Origin: JBHHXR01 sp046757205
Lineage (GTDB): Bacteria > Pseudomonadota > Alphaproteobacteria > Rhodobacterales > Rhodobacteraceae
DNA length: 11,728 nt
Assembly: GCA_046757205.1 (NCBI GenBank)
Contig: JBHHXR010000102.1
Coordinates: 1 to 11,728, forward strand
Reading direction: 5' to 3'
Of this stretch, positions 1 through 6,542 are shown piece after piece. Below the pieces are notes generated by a model that worked only from the letters and a program-made list of their open reading frames with translations, was not told the DNA's origin and did not search any database. Each line of letters starts with the position of its first letter. Position 1 is the stretch's first letter. A program made the position numbers and the translations under genes.

Positions 1-159
1 CACGACGCGATACGCCAATTCGAGGGCGGATCGCTGGTGGCGGAAATATTTCCACCCCTATTGATCGACATGTTCACACGCTGCAAACGGCAGGAAATGG
101 ACATGTTCAACGCACGCATGAGCGATTTTGAAATTGAAACTTACCTCGAAATTGTATGA
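1..159 (+). CDS. Glutamine synthetase family protein, C-terminal fragment
   Basis: The left edge of the window is inside this gene; 52 codons remain before a TGA at 157-159. The translated end contains FEGGSLVAEIFPP, then a helix rich in charged residues (KRQEMDMFNARMSD), then IETYLEIV. This pattern (an acidic lead-in, a long K-x-x-E helix, then a short hydrophobic tail after the S-D/W-E motif) is typical of the extreme C-terminus of the PuuA/GlnA-like glutamine synthetases found in polyamine and amine catabolism. No catalytic motif lies in the fragment, so the exact substrate (gamma-glutamylputrescine synthetase or another gamma-glutamyl-amine ligase) cannot be decided. It differs clearly from the C-terminus of the second family member at 5169-6542, so it is a paralogue and not a recent duplicate. 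It ends 54 nt before potF on the same strand with no terminator visible, so it is probably part of the same operon. Confidence 0.75.
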   Translation, partial: HDAIRQFEGGSLVAEIFPPLLIDMFTRCKRQEMDMFNARMSDFEIETYLEIV

Positions 160-173
160 GATCATCTCAAGGC

Positions 174-188
174 GCCGGACAAACCGGC
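174..188 (+). other. Small GC hairpin between glutamine synthetase gene and potF
   Basis: GCCGG at 174-178 and CCGGC at 184-188 can pair as a 5-bp stem around a 5-nt loop (acaaa). No T-run follows, so it does not look like an intrinsic terminator. It may be incidental, or it may stabilise or process the mRNA upstream of potF. Confidence 0.3.
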
Positions 189-201
189 ACGAAACACCAA
201 C

Positions 202-206
202 GGGAG
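202..206 (+). promoter_or_regulatory. Ribosome binding site of potF
   Basis: GGGAG lies 7 nt before the ATG at 214 and supports that start. The protein from this ATG begins directly with a compact signal peptide. Confidence 0.7.
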
Positions 207-213
207 AAACCTA

Positions 214-1302
214 ATGAAACACAAACTCGCACTTGCCGCTCTGGCAGCGTTCATGACGACCCCGGTCGCGGCACAGGATCGGGTTCTCAACGTCTACAAC
301 TGGTCCGACTACATCGCCGAGGACACGCTGGAAAAATTCGAGGCGGCGACCGGCATCAAGGTGAACTACGACGTCTACGATTCAAACGAGGTTCTGGAAG
401 CCAAGATGCTGGCCGGAAACTCCGGCTACGACGTGGTCGTGCCGACCTCCGACTTCGTGCAGCGCCAGATTGCCGCCGGCGTCTACATGCCATTGGACAA
501 GTCGAAACTGCCGAACCTCAAGAACATGGATCCCGACCTGATGAAGAACGCCGCGGCGTATGATCCGGGCAACGAGCACTCGGTCGTCTACATGTGGGGC
601 ACCACCGGCATCGGCTACAACGTCAAGATGGTCGAGGAAAGGCTTGGCGCGGATGCGCCGACCGACAGCTGGGCGCTGGTCCTCGATCCTGACGTCACCG
701 CGAAACTGGCGGACTGCGGCATCTCGATGCTCGACGCGCCGACCGAGATGCTGCCGGCGGCGATGAACTATGCCGGGCTCGACCCGAATTCGATGTCGCC
801 CGACGACTTCAGGAAGGGCGCGGAAATCCTCAAGGCGGTGCGCCCCAACATCCGCTATTTCCATTCGTCGCAGTACATCAACGATCTGGCGAACGGCGAT
901 ATCTGCGTCGCCGTGGGATGGTCGGGCGATGTCTTTCAGGCGCTGGCGCGGGCCGAAGAAGCCGAGAACGACGTCGAGATCGCCTATGTCATCCCCAAGG
1001 AGGGCGCGCTGCAATGGTTCGACATGCTGACCATCCCGGCGGATGCTCCGCATCCAGACCTGGCGCATGAGTTCATCAACTTCATCATGGATGCGCAAAT
1101 CACCGCCGATATCACCAACTACGTCTGGTACGCCAGCGCCAACGCCGCCGCGATGCCGCTGGTGGACGAGGAAATCAAGTCCGATCCGGGCATTTTCCCG
1201 ACGGAAGAAGCCAAGAAGAACCTGTGGGCGGCGGTGGTTTACGACAGCCGGACCGACCGGCTGGTGACGCGGCTCTGGACCGAAGTGAAGACCGGCCAGT
1301 AA
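214..1302 (+). CDS. potF: Putrescine-type polyamine ABC transporter, periplasmic binding protein
   Basis: This 362-residue protein captures polyamine in the periplasm and delivers it to the PotGHI importer. Residues 1-20 form a signal peptide (K-x-K, hydrophobic core, VAA before Q21). The mature protein follows E. coli PotF (370 aa) nearly end to end: VYNWSDYI at 27-34, DSNEVLEAKMLAG, RPNIRYFHSSQYINDLANGD, and a KTGQ tail. Aligned to my memory of the PotF pocket, W30, S31, D32, Y33, E178, W236, D239, D270 and Y306 match W37, S38, D39, Y40, E185, W244, D247, D278 and Y314. Two positions differ: T78 replaces S85, and W268 replaces F276. A tryptophan at the latter site is what I recall for spermidine-binding PotD. 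The fold, family and polyamine ligand are secure. The preference among putrescine, agmatine, cadaverine and spermidine is not. It is the first transporter gene, followed by a hairpin before potG. Confidence 0.95.
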   Translation: MKHKLALAALAAFMTTPVAAQDRVLNVYNWSDYIAEDTLEKFEAATGIKVNYDVYDSNEVLEAKMLAGNSGYDVVVPTSDFVQRQIAAGVYMPLDKSKLPNLKNMDPDLMKNAAAYDPGNEHSVVYMWGTTGIGYNVKMVEERLGADAPTDSWALVLDPDVTAKLADCGISMLDAPTEMLPAAMNYAGLDPNSMSPDDFRKGAEILKAVRPNIRYFHSSQYINDLANGDICVAVGWSGDVFQALARAEEAENDVEIAYVIPKEGALQWFDMLTIPADAPHPDLAHEFINFIMDAQITADITNYVWYASANAAAMPLVDEEIKSDPGIFPTEEAKKNLWAAVVYDSRTDRLVTRLWTEVKTGQ

Positions 1303-1316
1303 TTGAAAACGTATCC

Positions 1317-1340
1317 GGGGCGGCCCGCGGCGGCCGCCCC
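1317..1340 (+). promoter_or_regulatory. Strong GC hairpin in the potF-potG gap
   Basis: GGGGCGGCC at 1317-1325 pairs perfectly with GGCCGCCCC at 1332-1340, leaving a 6-nt loop (cgcggc). No T-run follows, so it is not a classical intrinsic terminator. It sits 14 nt after the potF stop, just before the transporter ATPase gene. Hairpins at this place in binding-protein operons are known to protect the upstream message from 3' exonucleases, giving more binding protein than membrane components. That role here is inference. The hairpin also argues that 1303-1365 is untranslated leader. Confidence 0.6.
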
Positions 1341-1365
1341 GGAGGCACGCATCGCGGGGCCGGGC

Positions 1366-2505
1366 ATGTCCGATCAGGAAGTGGTTGCCGATCTGAAACC
1401 GTGGACACACGCTTCGGCCCGCCCCTTTGTCCAGATCCGGGGCGTCACCAAGAAATTCGGCGAATTCACCGCCGTCGACGATGTCTCGCTGGACATTTTC
1501 AAGGGCGAGCTGTTCTGCCTTCTCGGCGGCTCCGGCTGTGGTAAATCCACGCTCTTGCGCATGCTTGCAGGGTTCGAGCAGCCGACCGCCGGATCGATAG
1601 CGATCGACGGCCAGGAAATGGCCGGCGTGGCGGCACATGACCGCCCGACAAACATGATGTTCCAGTCCTATGCTCTGTTTCCCCACATGTCGGTCGAACG
1701 CAACGTCGCTTACGGGCTGGCGAGAGAGGGCATGCCCAAGGCGCGTATCGGCGAACGGGTGGCCGAAATGCTGCGCATGGTGAAGCTGGAGAAGTTCGCC
1801 TCGCGAAAACCGCACCAGCTTTCCGGCGGGCAGATGCAGCGCGTGGCGCTGGCACGATCTCTGGTCAAGCGCCCGAAGCTCCTGCTGCTCGACGAGCCGC
1901 TTGCCGCGCTCGACAAGAAACTGCGCGAGGAAACCCAGTTCGAACTGATCCGGATACAAGAGACGCTGGGTGTCACCTTCATCGTCGTCACCCACGACCA
2001 GGAAGAGGCGATGACTCTGTCGACACGGATCGGTGTCATGGATCACGGCCGCATCGTTCAGGTCGGCGAGCCGCCGCAGATATATGAACAGCCGCGCACG
2101 CGCTTCGTTTCGGATTTCATCGGAACCGTGAACCTCTTTGAAGGGCAGGTCGATGTTGCCGCGCCGGACCGGATGCGGATCAGGTCGGCCGACGCCGGCG
2201 GCGACCTGATCGTGCGTCCGCTGGGCAGCGTTCAGGCCCGCCAGACCGTGTGGACGGCGGTGCGCCCGGAAAGGATTTCGCTCAGCCGGGAACGCCCCGG
2301 GGACGCCGAAAACGTGTTCCCGGGAACGGTCGAGGAAGTCGCCTACCGCGGCCATCTGTCGGTGTACCGCATTCGGCTCGAAAGCGGCAAGACCATCATC
2401 ACGACCCGGCCGGCGGACAGACGCCAGAGCGAAGGCGACATTTCCTGGGACGAACGGGTTTTCGCCACATGGGACGCCGACGCCGGCGTGGTTCTGACCG
2501 AATGA
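1366..2505 (+). CDS. potG: Polyamine ABC transporter ATP-binding protein
   Basis: This is the cytoplasmic ATPase that powers polyamine import, 379 residues from the ATG at 1366. In order it shows Walker A GGSGCGKST (54-62), a Q-loop region MMFQSYALFPHMSVE, the ABC signature LSGGQ (152-156), Walker B LLLLDEP (172-178), and the switch histidine in VTHDQEEA (H210). The C-terminal part (about 260-379, from FIGTVNLFEG on) is the TOBE-type regulatory domain of the CUT1/spermidine-putrescine family, with LRPERI-like and YRGHLSVYRIRL segments matching E. coli PotG. The open frame reaches back to a TTG at 1303, directly after the potF stop. I prefer the ATG because 1303-1365 contains the hairpin and encodes a low-complexity A/P/G stretch, although the GGAGG at 1341-1345 is too far from it to be an ideal ribosome site. 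The stop overlaps the potH start by 4 nt (ATGA), implying translational coupling. Confidence 0.95.
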   Translation: MSDQEVVADLKPWTHASARPFVQIRGVTKKFGEFTAVDDVSLDIFKGELFCLLGGSGCGKSTLLRMLAGFEQPTAGSIAIDGQEMAGVAAHDRPTNMMFQSYALFPHMSVERNVAYGLAREGMPKARIGERVAEMLRMVKLEKFASRKPHQLSGGQMQRVALARSLVKRPKLLLLDEPLAALDKKLREETQFELIRIQETLGVTFIVVTHDQEEAMTLSTRIGVMDHGRIVQVGEPPQIYEQPRTRFVSDFIGTVNLFEGQVDVAAPDRMRIRSADAGGDLIVRPLGSVQARQTVWTAVRPERISLSRERPGDAENVFPGTVEEVAYRGHLSVYRIRLESGKTIITTRPADRRQSEGDISWDERVFATWDADAGVVLTE

Positions 2506-3407
2506 CCAGCGTCGCGCCGGCAGAAAAACGCGGCCTGTGGCGGTTGGTTCCGAGCAGGCGCAGCCTTGTCATCGCGGTGCCGATGATCTGGCTTCTGGTC
2601 TTCTTCCTGGCGCCGTTTCTGGTGGTCGGACAGATAAGCCTCGTCGATCCGGCCATCGCGCGGCCGCCCTATACGCCGATCTGGAAGGACGGCAGGTTTC
2701 TCGGCGATCTGGAGAACTATGCCTTTCTGATGAGCGACAGTCTCTACTGGAAGGCCTATCTGTCGTCGATCCGCATCGCTGCGGTCTCCACCGTGCTGGC
2801 GCTTGTCGTCGGCTACCCGATAGCCTACTACATCGCGCGGTCGGAAGAGCCGAGACGGTCGATACTGCTGCTTCTGGTCATCCTTCCGTTCTGGACGTCG
2901 TTCCTGCTGCGCGTCTATGCGTGGATCGGCATCCTCAAGACCAACGGCATAATCAACAACGCTCTCCTGGGCCTCGGGATCGTCGACACGCCGTTCGTGA
3001 TGCTGCAGACGGATTTCGCGGTTTACGTCGGTATCGTATACACTTACCTGCCTTTCATGATTCTGCCGCTTTACGCGAATCTCGTGAAACTGGATCAATC
3101 GCTTCTCGAAGCCTCGGCCGATCTGGGCGCCTATCCGGCAACGACATTTTTCCGCATAACGGTGCCGCTGTCGCTGCCGGGAATACTGGCCGGTTCGCTG
3201 CTGGTCTTTGTCCCGGCCATCGGCGAGTTTGTCATTCCGGCACTGCTGGGCGGTCCGGACACGCTGATGATCGGCAAGGTTCTCTGGACCGAGTTCTTCA
3301 ACAACCGCGACTGGCCGGTCGCCTCGTCGGTCGCGATCGCCATGCTGATGGCCGTGGTCGTGCCGATCATGCTGCTGCGCAACCGGGTCCAGGAGGAAGC
3401 CTCGTGA
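2502..3407 (+). CDS. potH: Polyamine ABC transporter permease, PotH type
   Basis: This is an inner-membrane permease subunit of 301 residues, near the usual 300-317. It shows about six hydrophobic segments, the first at roughly residues 22-43 (VIAVPMIWLLVFFLAPFLVV). The family's cytoplasmic EAA loop, which docks on the ATPase, starts at E203 (EASADLGAYPATTFFRITVP). Other PotH hallmarks are PFWTSFLLRVYAWIGIL, a short FNNRDWPVASSVA segment and the closing R/E-rich tail. The ATG at 2502 lies inside the potG stop (ATGA). A longer frame runs upstream to 2250 but is entirely within potG and has no PotH similarity, so I reject it. PotH should heterodimerise with PotI, encoded directly after it. Confidence 0.95.
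   Translation: MTSVAPAEKRGLWRLVPSRRSLVIAVPMIWLLVFFLAPFLVVGQISLVDPAIARPPYTPIWKDGRFLGDLENYAFLMSDSLYWKAYLSSIRIAAVSTVLALVVGYPIAYYIARSEEPRRSILLLLVILPFWTSFLLRVYAWIGILKTNGIINNALLGLGIVDTPFVMLQTDFAVYVGIVYTYLPFMILPLYANLVKLDQSLLEASADLGAYPATTFFRITVPLSLPGILAGSLLVFVPAIGEFVIPALLGGPDTLMIGKVLWTEFFNNRDWPVASSVAIAMLMAVVVPIMLLRNRVQEEAS
3391..3396 (+). promoter_or_regulatory. Ribosome binding site of potI
   Basis: A full AGGAGG lies 7 nt before GTG 3404, inside the 3' end of potH. It decides the choice of the GTG overlapping the potH stop as the potI start. Confidence 0.75.
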
Positions 3408-4195
3408 AACGCGGCAAGTTCCTCCCGGTGAGCGCGGCGCTGGGTTTCGTGTTTCTGTATGCGCCGATTCTTTCGCTGATCATCTTCAGTTTCAACGAAT
3501 CCAAGCTGGTCACGGTCTGGGCCGGATTTTCGACCAAGTGGTACGTGTCGCTCCTGCACAACGAACAGATACTCGGCGCCGCCTGGATAAGCCTGAAGAT
3601 CGCCATGATCAGTGCGACGCTGGGAACCGTTCTCGGAACCCTGGCGGCGCTGGTTCTCACCCGCTTCCCGCGCTTCCGCACGAAGGGATTGCTGACCGGA
3701 ATGGTGACGGCGCCGCTGGTGATGCCCGACGTGATCACCGGGCTGTCGCTGCTGCTGCTCTTTGTGGCGATGGAGCGCGTGGTCGGCTGGCCGGCCGGGC
3801 GGCGCATGACGACGATCATCATATCGCACGCGACGTTCTGCATGGCCTATGTCGCCGTTGTCGTGCAGTCGCGACTGGCGAGCATGGACAATTCCATAGA
3901 AGAAGCCGCGGAAGACCTCGGCGCGACGCCTTTTCGGGTATTCTTCGACATCACGTTGCCGGTGATTTCGCCGGCGCTGATCTCCGGATGGTTGCTGGCG
4001 TTTACGCTTTCGCTCGACGATCTCGTTGTCGCCAGTTTCGTGTCCGGGCCGGGGTCATCGACGCTTCCGATGGTGATATTTTCCAAGGTTCGTCTGGGCG
4101 TCAGCCCCGATATCAACGCGCTGGCCACGCTGATAATCCTGTTCGTGGCCTGCGGTGTCGGCATCGCCGCATGGCAGATGAGGCCGAGGCGATGA
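3404..4195 (+). CDS. potI: Polyamine ABC transporter permease, PotI type
   Basis: This is the second inner-membrane permease of the importer, 263 residues from a GTG start (E. coli PotI is 281). The N-terminal membrane segment ends in IIFSFNESKLVTVWAGFSTKWY, closely matching E. coli PotI. APLVMPDVITGLSLLLLFVA and SGWLLAFTLSLDDLVVASFVSGPG are also nearly identical to that protein. The EAA loop is at 166-186 (EEAAEDLGATPFRVFFDITLP). The start overlaps the potH stop (GTGA) and is preceded by AGGAGG. The frame is open back to 2537, but that part lies within potH and is an out-of-frame artefact. The C-terminus is shorter than in E. coli, ending MRPRR, and its stop overlaps speB (ATGA). Confidence 0.95.
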   Translation: MKRGKFLPVSAALGFVFLYAPILSLIIFSFNESKLVTVWAGFSTKWYVSLLHNEQILGAAWISLKIAMISATLGTVLGTLAALVLTRFPRFRTKGLLTGMVTAPLVMPDVITGLSLLLLFVAMERVVGWPAGRRMTTIIISHATFCMAYVAVVVQSRLASMDNSIEEAAEDLGATPFRVFFDITLPVISPALISGWLLAFTLSLDDLVVASFVSGPGSSTLPMVIFSKVRLGVSPDINALATLIILFVACGVGIAAWQMRPRR

Positions 4196-5157
4196 AAAAG
4201 GGCGATCAGACATTTCGCAAGCAGGGGATCACCGGGCGGTGGCCGGAGATGACCTACGGCGGCGCACTGAGTTTCCTGCGCCGCAGGTACACGCGCGATC
4301 TCGCCGGTGTCGACGTCGCCGTCACCGGCATCCCCTATGACGGCGCCGTGACCTACCGGCCCGGATGCCGGCTCGGTCCGCGCGCGATCCGGGCGGCTTC
4401 GGTGCAACTGGCGGAACTCAAGGCGTTTCCCTTTGGTTTCGATCCGTTCGAGACGCTTTCGGTCGTCGATTTCGGCGACTGTTTCATCGACCCCCACAAA
4501 CCTGACACGGTGGCGGCTTCGATCGAGACGCACGCCGCCGGGATCATCGGGTCCGGGGCGAAATGCCTGTCGCTGGGCGGCGACCATTTCGTGTCCTATC
4601 CGCTGCTGCGGGCGCACGCGCAGGCGCTGGGGCCGTTGGCGCTGGTCCAGATCGACGCGCATTGCGATACGTGGGCCGACGACGGCACGAGACTCGATCA
4701 CGGAACCATGTTCGCCCGCGCATCGTCGGAGGGCATCGTCGATACGGCGCGCTCGACGCAGATCGGGCTGAGAACCTTCAACGATAGTGATTTCGGTTTC
4801 GAGATTCTCAGCGCGCCTTGGGTGCACCGCAACGGCATCGAGGCCGCCCTTCAGGTGGTCGGGGACCGGGCCGGCGGCGCCCCGGTCTACCTTTCGGTCG
4901 ACATAGACGGTCTTGACCCGGCCTTCGCGCCGGGAACGGGAACGCCGGTGGCGGGCGGGCTTGCAAGTTGGCAGGTGCTGGAGTTGATCCGCGGGCTCGA
5001 CGGGCTTAATCTTGCGGGAATGGACGTGGTGGAGGTCTCGCCGCCCTATGACCACGCCGAAATAACGGCCATCGCGGCCGCAACCATCGCGCATGACTGG
5101 TTGTGTCTTCTCGCCCGGGCGAAAGGCGCGGAAGGTACGGCGGTCGGGCGCTTGTAG
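4192..5157 (+). CDS. speB: Agmatinase (agmatine ureohydrolase), arginase family
   Basis: The predicted reaction is hydrolysis of agmatine to putrescine and urea by a two-manganese ureohydrolase in the cytoplasm. The protein has 321 residues; E. coli SpeB has 306. All six metal ligands are visible: H132 in GGDH, D155/H157/D159 in DAHCD, and D237/D239 in SVDIDGLDP. Flanking SpeB sequences also match: GIPYDGAVTYRPGCRLGPRAIR, DHGTMFARASSEGIVD, PAFAPGTGTPVAGGL and GMDVVEVSPPYDHAEITA. C158 stands where most agmatinases I recall have T or S. ATG 4192 overlaps the potI stop (ATGA). The frame is open far upstream inside potI, but the SpeB similarity begins only after this ATG. Placement between the importer and puuA fits a role in feeding agmatine-derived putrescine into the Puu steps. 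Related enzymes act on 4-guanidinobutyrate or other guanidino compounds, so agmatine is the best guess from motif similarity, not proof. Confidence 0.9.
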   Translation: MKKGDQTFRKQGITGRWPEMTYGGALSFLRRRYTRDLAGVDVAVTGIPYDGAVTYRPGCRLGPRAIRAASVQLAELKAFPFGFDPFETLSVVDFGDCFIDPHKPDTVAASIETHAAGIIGSGAKCLSLGGDHFVSYPLLRAHAQALGPLALVQIDAHCDTWADDGTRLDHGTMFARASSEGIVDTARSTQIGLRTFNDSDFGFEILSAPWVHRNGIEAALQVVGDRAGGAPVYLSVDIDGLDPAFAPGTGTPVAGGLASWQVLELIRGLDGLNLAGMDVVEVSPPYDHAEITAIAAATIAHDWLCLLARAKGAEGTAVGRL

Positions 5158-5160
5158 GGG
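5156..5160 (+). promoter_or_regulatory. Ribosome binding site of puuA
   Basis: AGGGG overlaps the speB stop codon and sits 8 nt before ATG 5169. It supports this start over in-frame codons further upstream inside speB (the frame is open from 5103). Confidence 0.6.
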
Positions 5161-5168
5161 CAGTTGGA

Positions 5169-6542
5169 ATGGCGAAGGATGATGAAGGCGATTGGATCGC
5201 CCGCCTGCCGCGGGCATTTCAGGACTGGCTGGGCGGACGCCGCATCGAGGAGGTCGAATGCGTCGTCGCCGACATTGCCGGGATATCCCGCGGCAAGGCC
5301 ATGCCGGCGACGAAATTCGCCCGCGGAGACAGGCTCTTCCTGCCGCTCTCGATATTCTGCCAGACCATAGCGGGTGACTATATCGAGATGGGGGAAGACC
5401 GGTTCGAGGTCGAATCGGACATGGCGCTCACGCCCGATTTCTCGGCGGCGGCGGCATCTCCGTGGGCCTCCGACGTGACGCTTCAGGTCATCCACGACAT
5501 CAATGACACCGACGGAAAACCGGTTCCAGTCGCGCCGCGCAACGTGCTGCGCCGGGTGATCGCGGAATACGCCCGCGAGGGCTGGCGCCCGGTGGTGGCA
5601 CCCGAGATGGAATTCTATCTCACCAAGCCGAACACGGATCCGGACCAGCCGATCGAGCCGCCGATGGGGCGCACCGGGCGCCGCGCCGCCTCCAGGCAGG
5701 CCTATTCGATGTCGGCGGTCGACGAATACGGCCCGGTCATCGACCACATTTACGATTTCGCCGAGGCGCAGGGCGTGGAGATCGACACCATCATCCAGGA
5801 AGGCGGCGCCGGGCAGCTGGAGATCAATTTCGTGCACGGCGATCCGCTGGCGCTGGCCGACCAGGTTTTCTTCTTCAAGCGGACCATCCGCGAGGCGGCG
5901 CTTCTGCACGACTGTTTCGCCACCTTCATGGCCAAGCCGATGCGGGAAGAACCCGGCAGCGCCATGCACCTGCACCAGAGCGTGGTCGACATCGGAACCG
6001 GCAAGAACGTCTTCAACGGTCCCGACGACCAGCCGACGCCGCAGTTCTACTGGTTCCTGTCCGGTCAGCAGCGCTATCTGCCGACCGTGATATCCATGCT
6101 GGCGCCCTATGTGAATTCCTACCGCCGCTTCGTGGCGTCCGGCTCGGCGCCGATCAACCTGGAATGGGGCGCCGACAACCGGACCACCGGCCTGCGGGTA
6201 CCGATCTCCTCGCCCGAGGCGCGGCGCGTCGAGAACCGGGTGATCGGCATGGACTGCAACCCCTACATCGCCATCGCCGCGTCGCTGGCCTGCGGCCTGC
6301 AGGGCCTGCGCGAACGCATCGACCCGCGCGCCGCGGTGGACGGGCAGGCCTACGACCTGCCGCGTGCGCTGCCGCGCGGTCTTCTGGAAGGTGTCGAATA
6401 TTTCGACGAATATCCGGCCGTCAAGGACATTCTGGGCGGTGAATTCTGCGATATCTACAATGCGATCAAGCGCCTGGAAGTCGAGGAATTCCTGCGTGTC
6501 ATCAGCCCCTGGGAACGCGAGCACCTGTTGTTGAATGTCTGA
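5169..6542 (+). CDS. puuA: Gamma-glutamylputrescine synthetase
   Basis: This enzyme joins glutamate to putrescine using ATP, the first step of the Puu putrescine-degradation pathway in the cytoplasm. It has 457 residues (E. coli PuuA 472). It carries the glutamine-synthetase fold: an N-terminal beta-grasp part (VVADIAGISRGKAMP) and then the catalytic domain. Metal and substrate motifs are APEMEFYL (E146, E148), QEGGAGQLEINF (E211, E218), MHLHQS (H267, H269) and NRTTGLRVP (R338, R343). Identity to E. coli PuuA is especially clear in FFKRTIREAALLHD, ATFMAKPM, VENRVIGMDCNPYIAIA and the terminal RVISPWEREHLLLNV, which separate it from assimilatory GlnA. No adenylylation-tyrosine loop of the GlnA type is evident. 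It lies 11 nt after speB, and its stop overlaps puuB by 1 nt. Confidence 0.92.
   Translation: MAKDDEGDWIARLPRAFQDWLGGRRIEEVECVVADIAGISRGKAMPATKFARGDRLFLPLSIFCQTIAGDYIEMGEDRFEVESDMALTPDFSAAAASPWASDVTLQVIHDINDTDGKPVPVAPRNVLRRVIAEYAREGWRPVVAPEMEFYLTKPNTDPDQPIEPPMGRTGRRAASRQAYSMSAVDEYGPVIDHIYDFAEAQGVEIDTIIQEGGAGQLEINFVHGDPLALADQVFFFKRTIREAALLHDCFATFMAKPMREEPGSAMHLHQSVVDIGTGKNVFNGPDDQPTPQFYWFLSGQQRYLPTVISMLAPYVNSYRRFVASGSAPINLEWGADNRTTGLRVPISSPEARRVENRVIGMDCNPYIAIAASLACGLQGLRERIDPRAAVDGQAYDLPRALPRGLLEGVEYFDEYPAVKDILGGEFCDIYNAIKRLEVEEFLRVISPWEREHLLLNV

Noticed and set aside
382..2355. Long antisense open frame (657 codons) opposite potF and potG
   Set aside because: The product is R/H/G/D-rich with no recognisable fold. 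It is complementary to two confidently identified genes, and GC-rich codon bias keeps this antisense frame free of stops.
2250..2501. N-terminal extension of potH from an upstream in-frame ATG
   Set aside because: It lies wholly within potG in another frame, and the PotH-like sequence begins only after the ATGA overlap at 2502.
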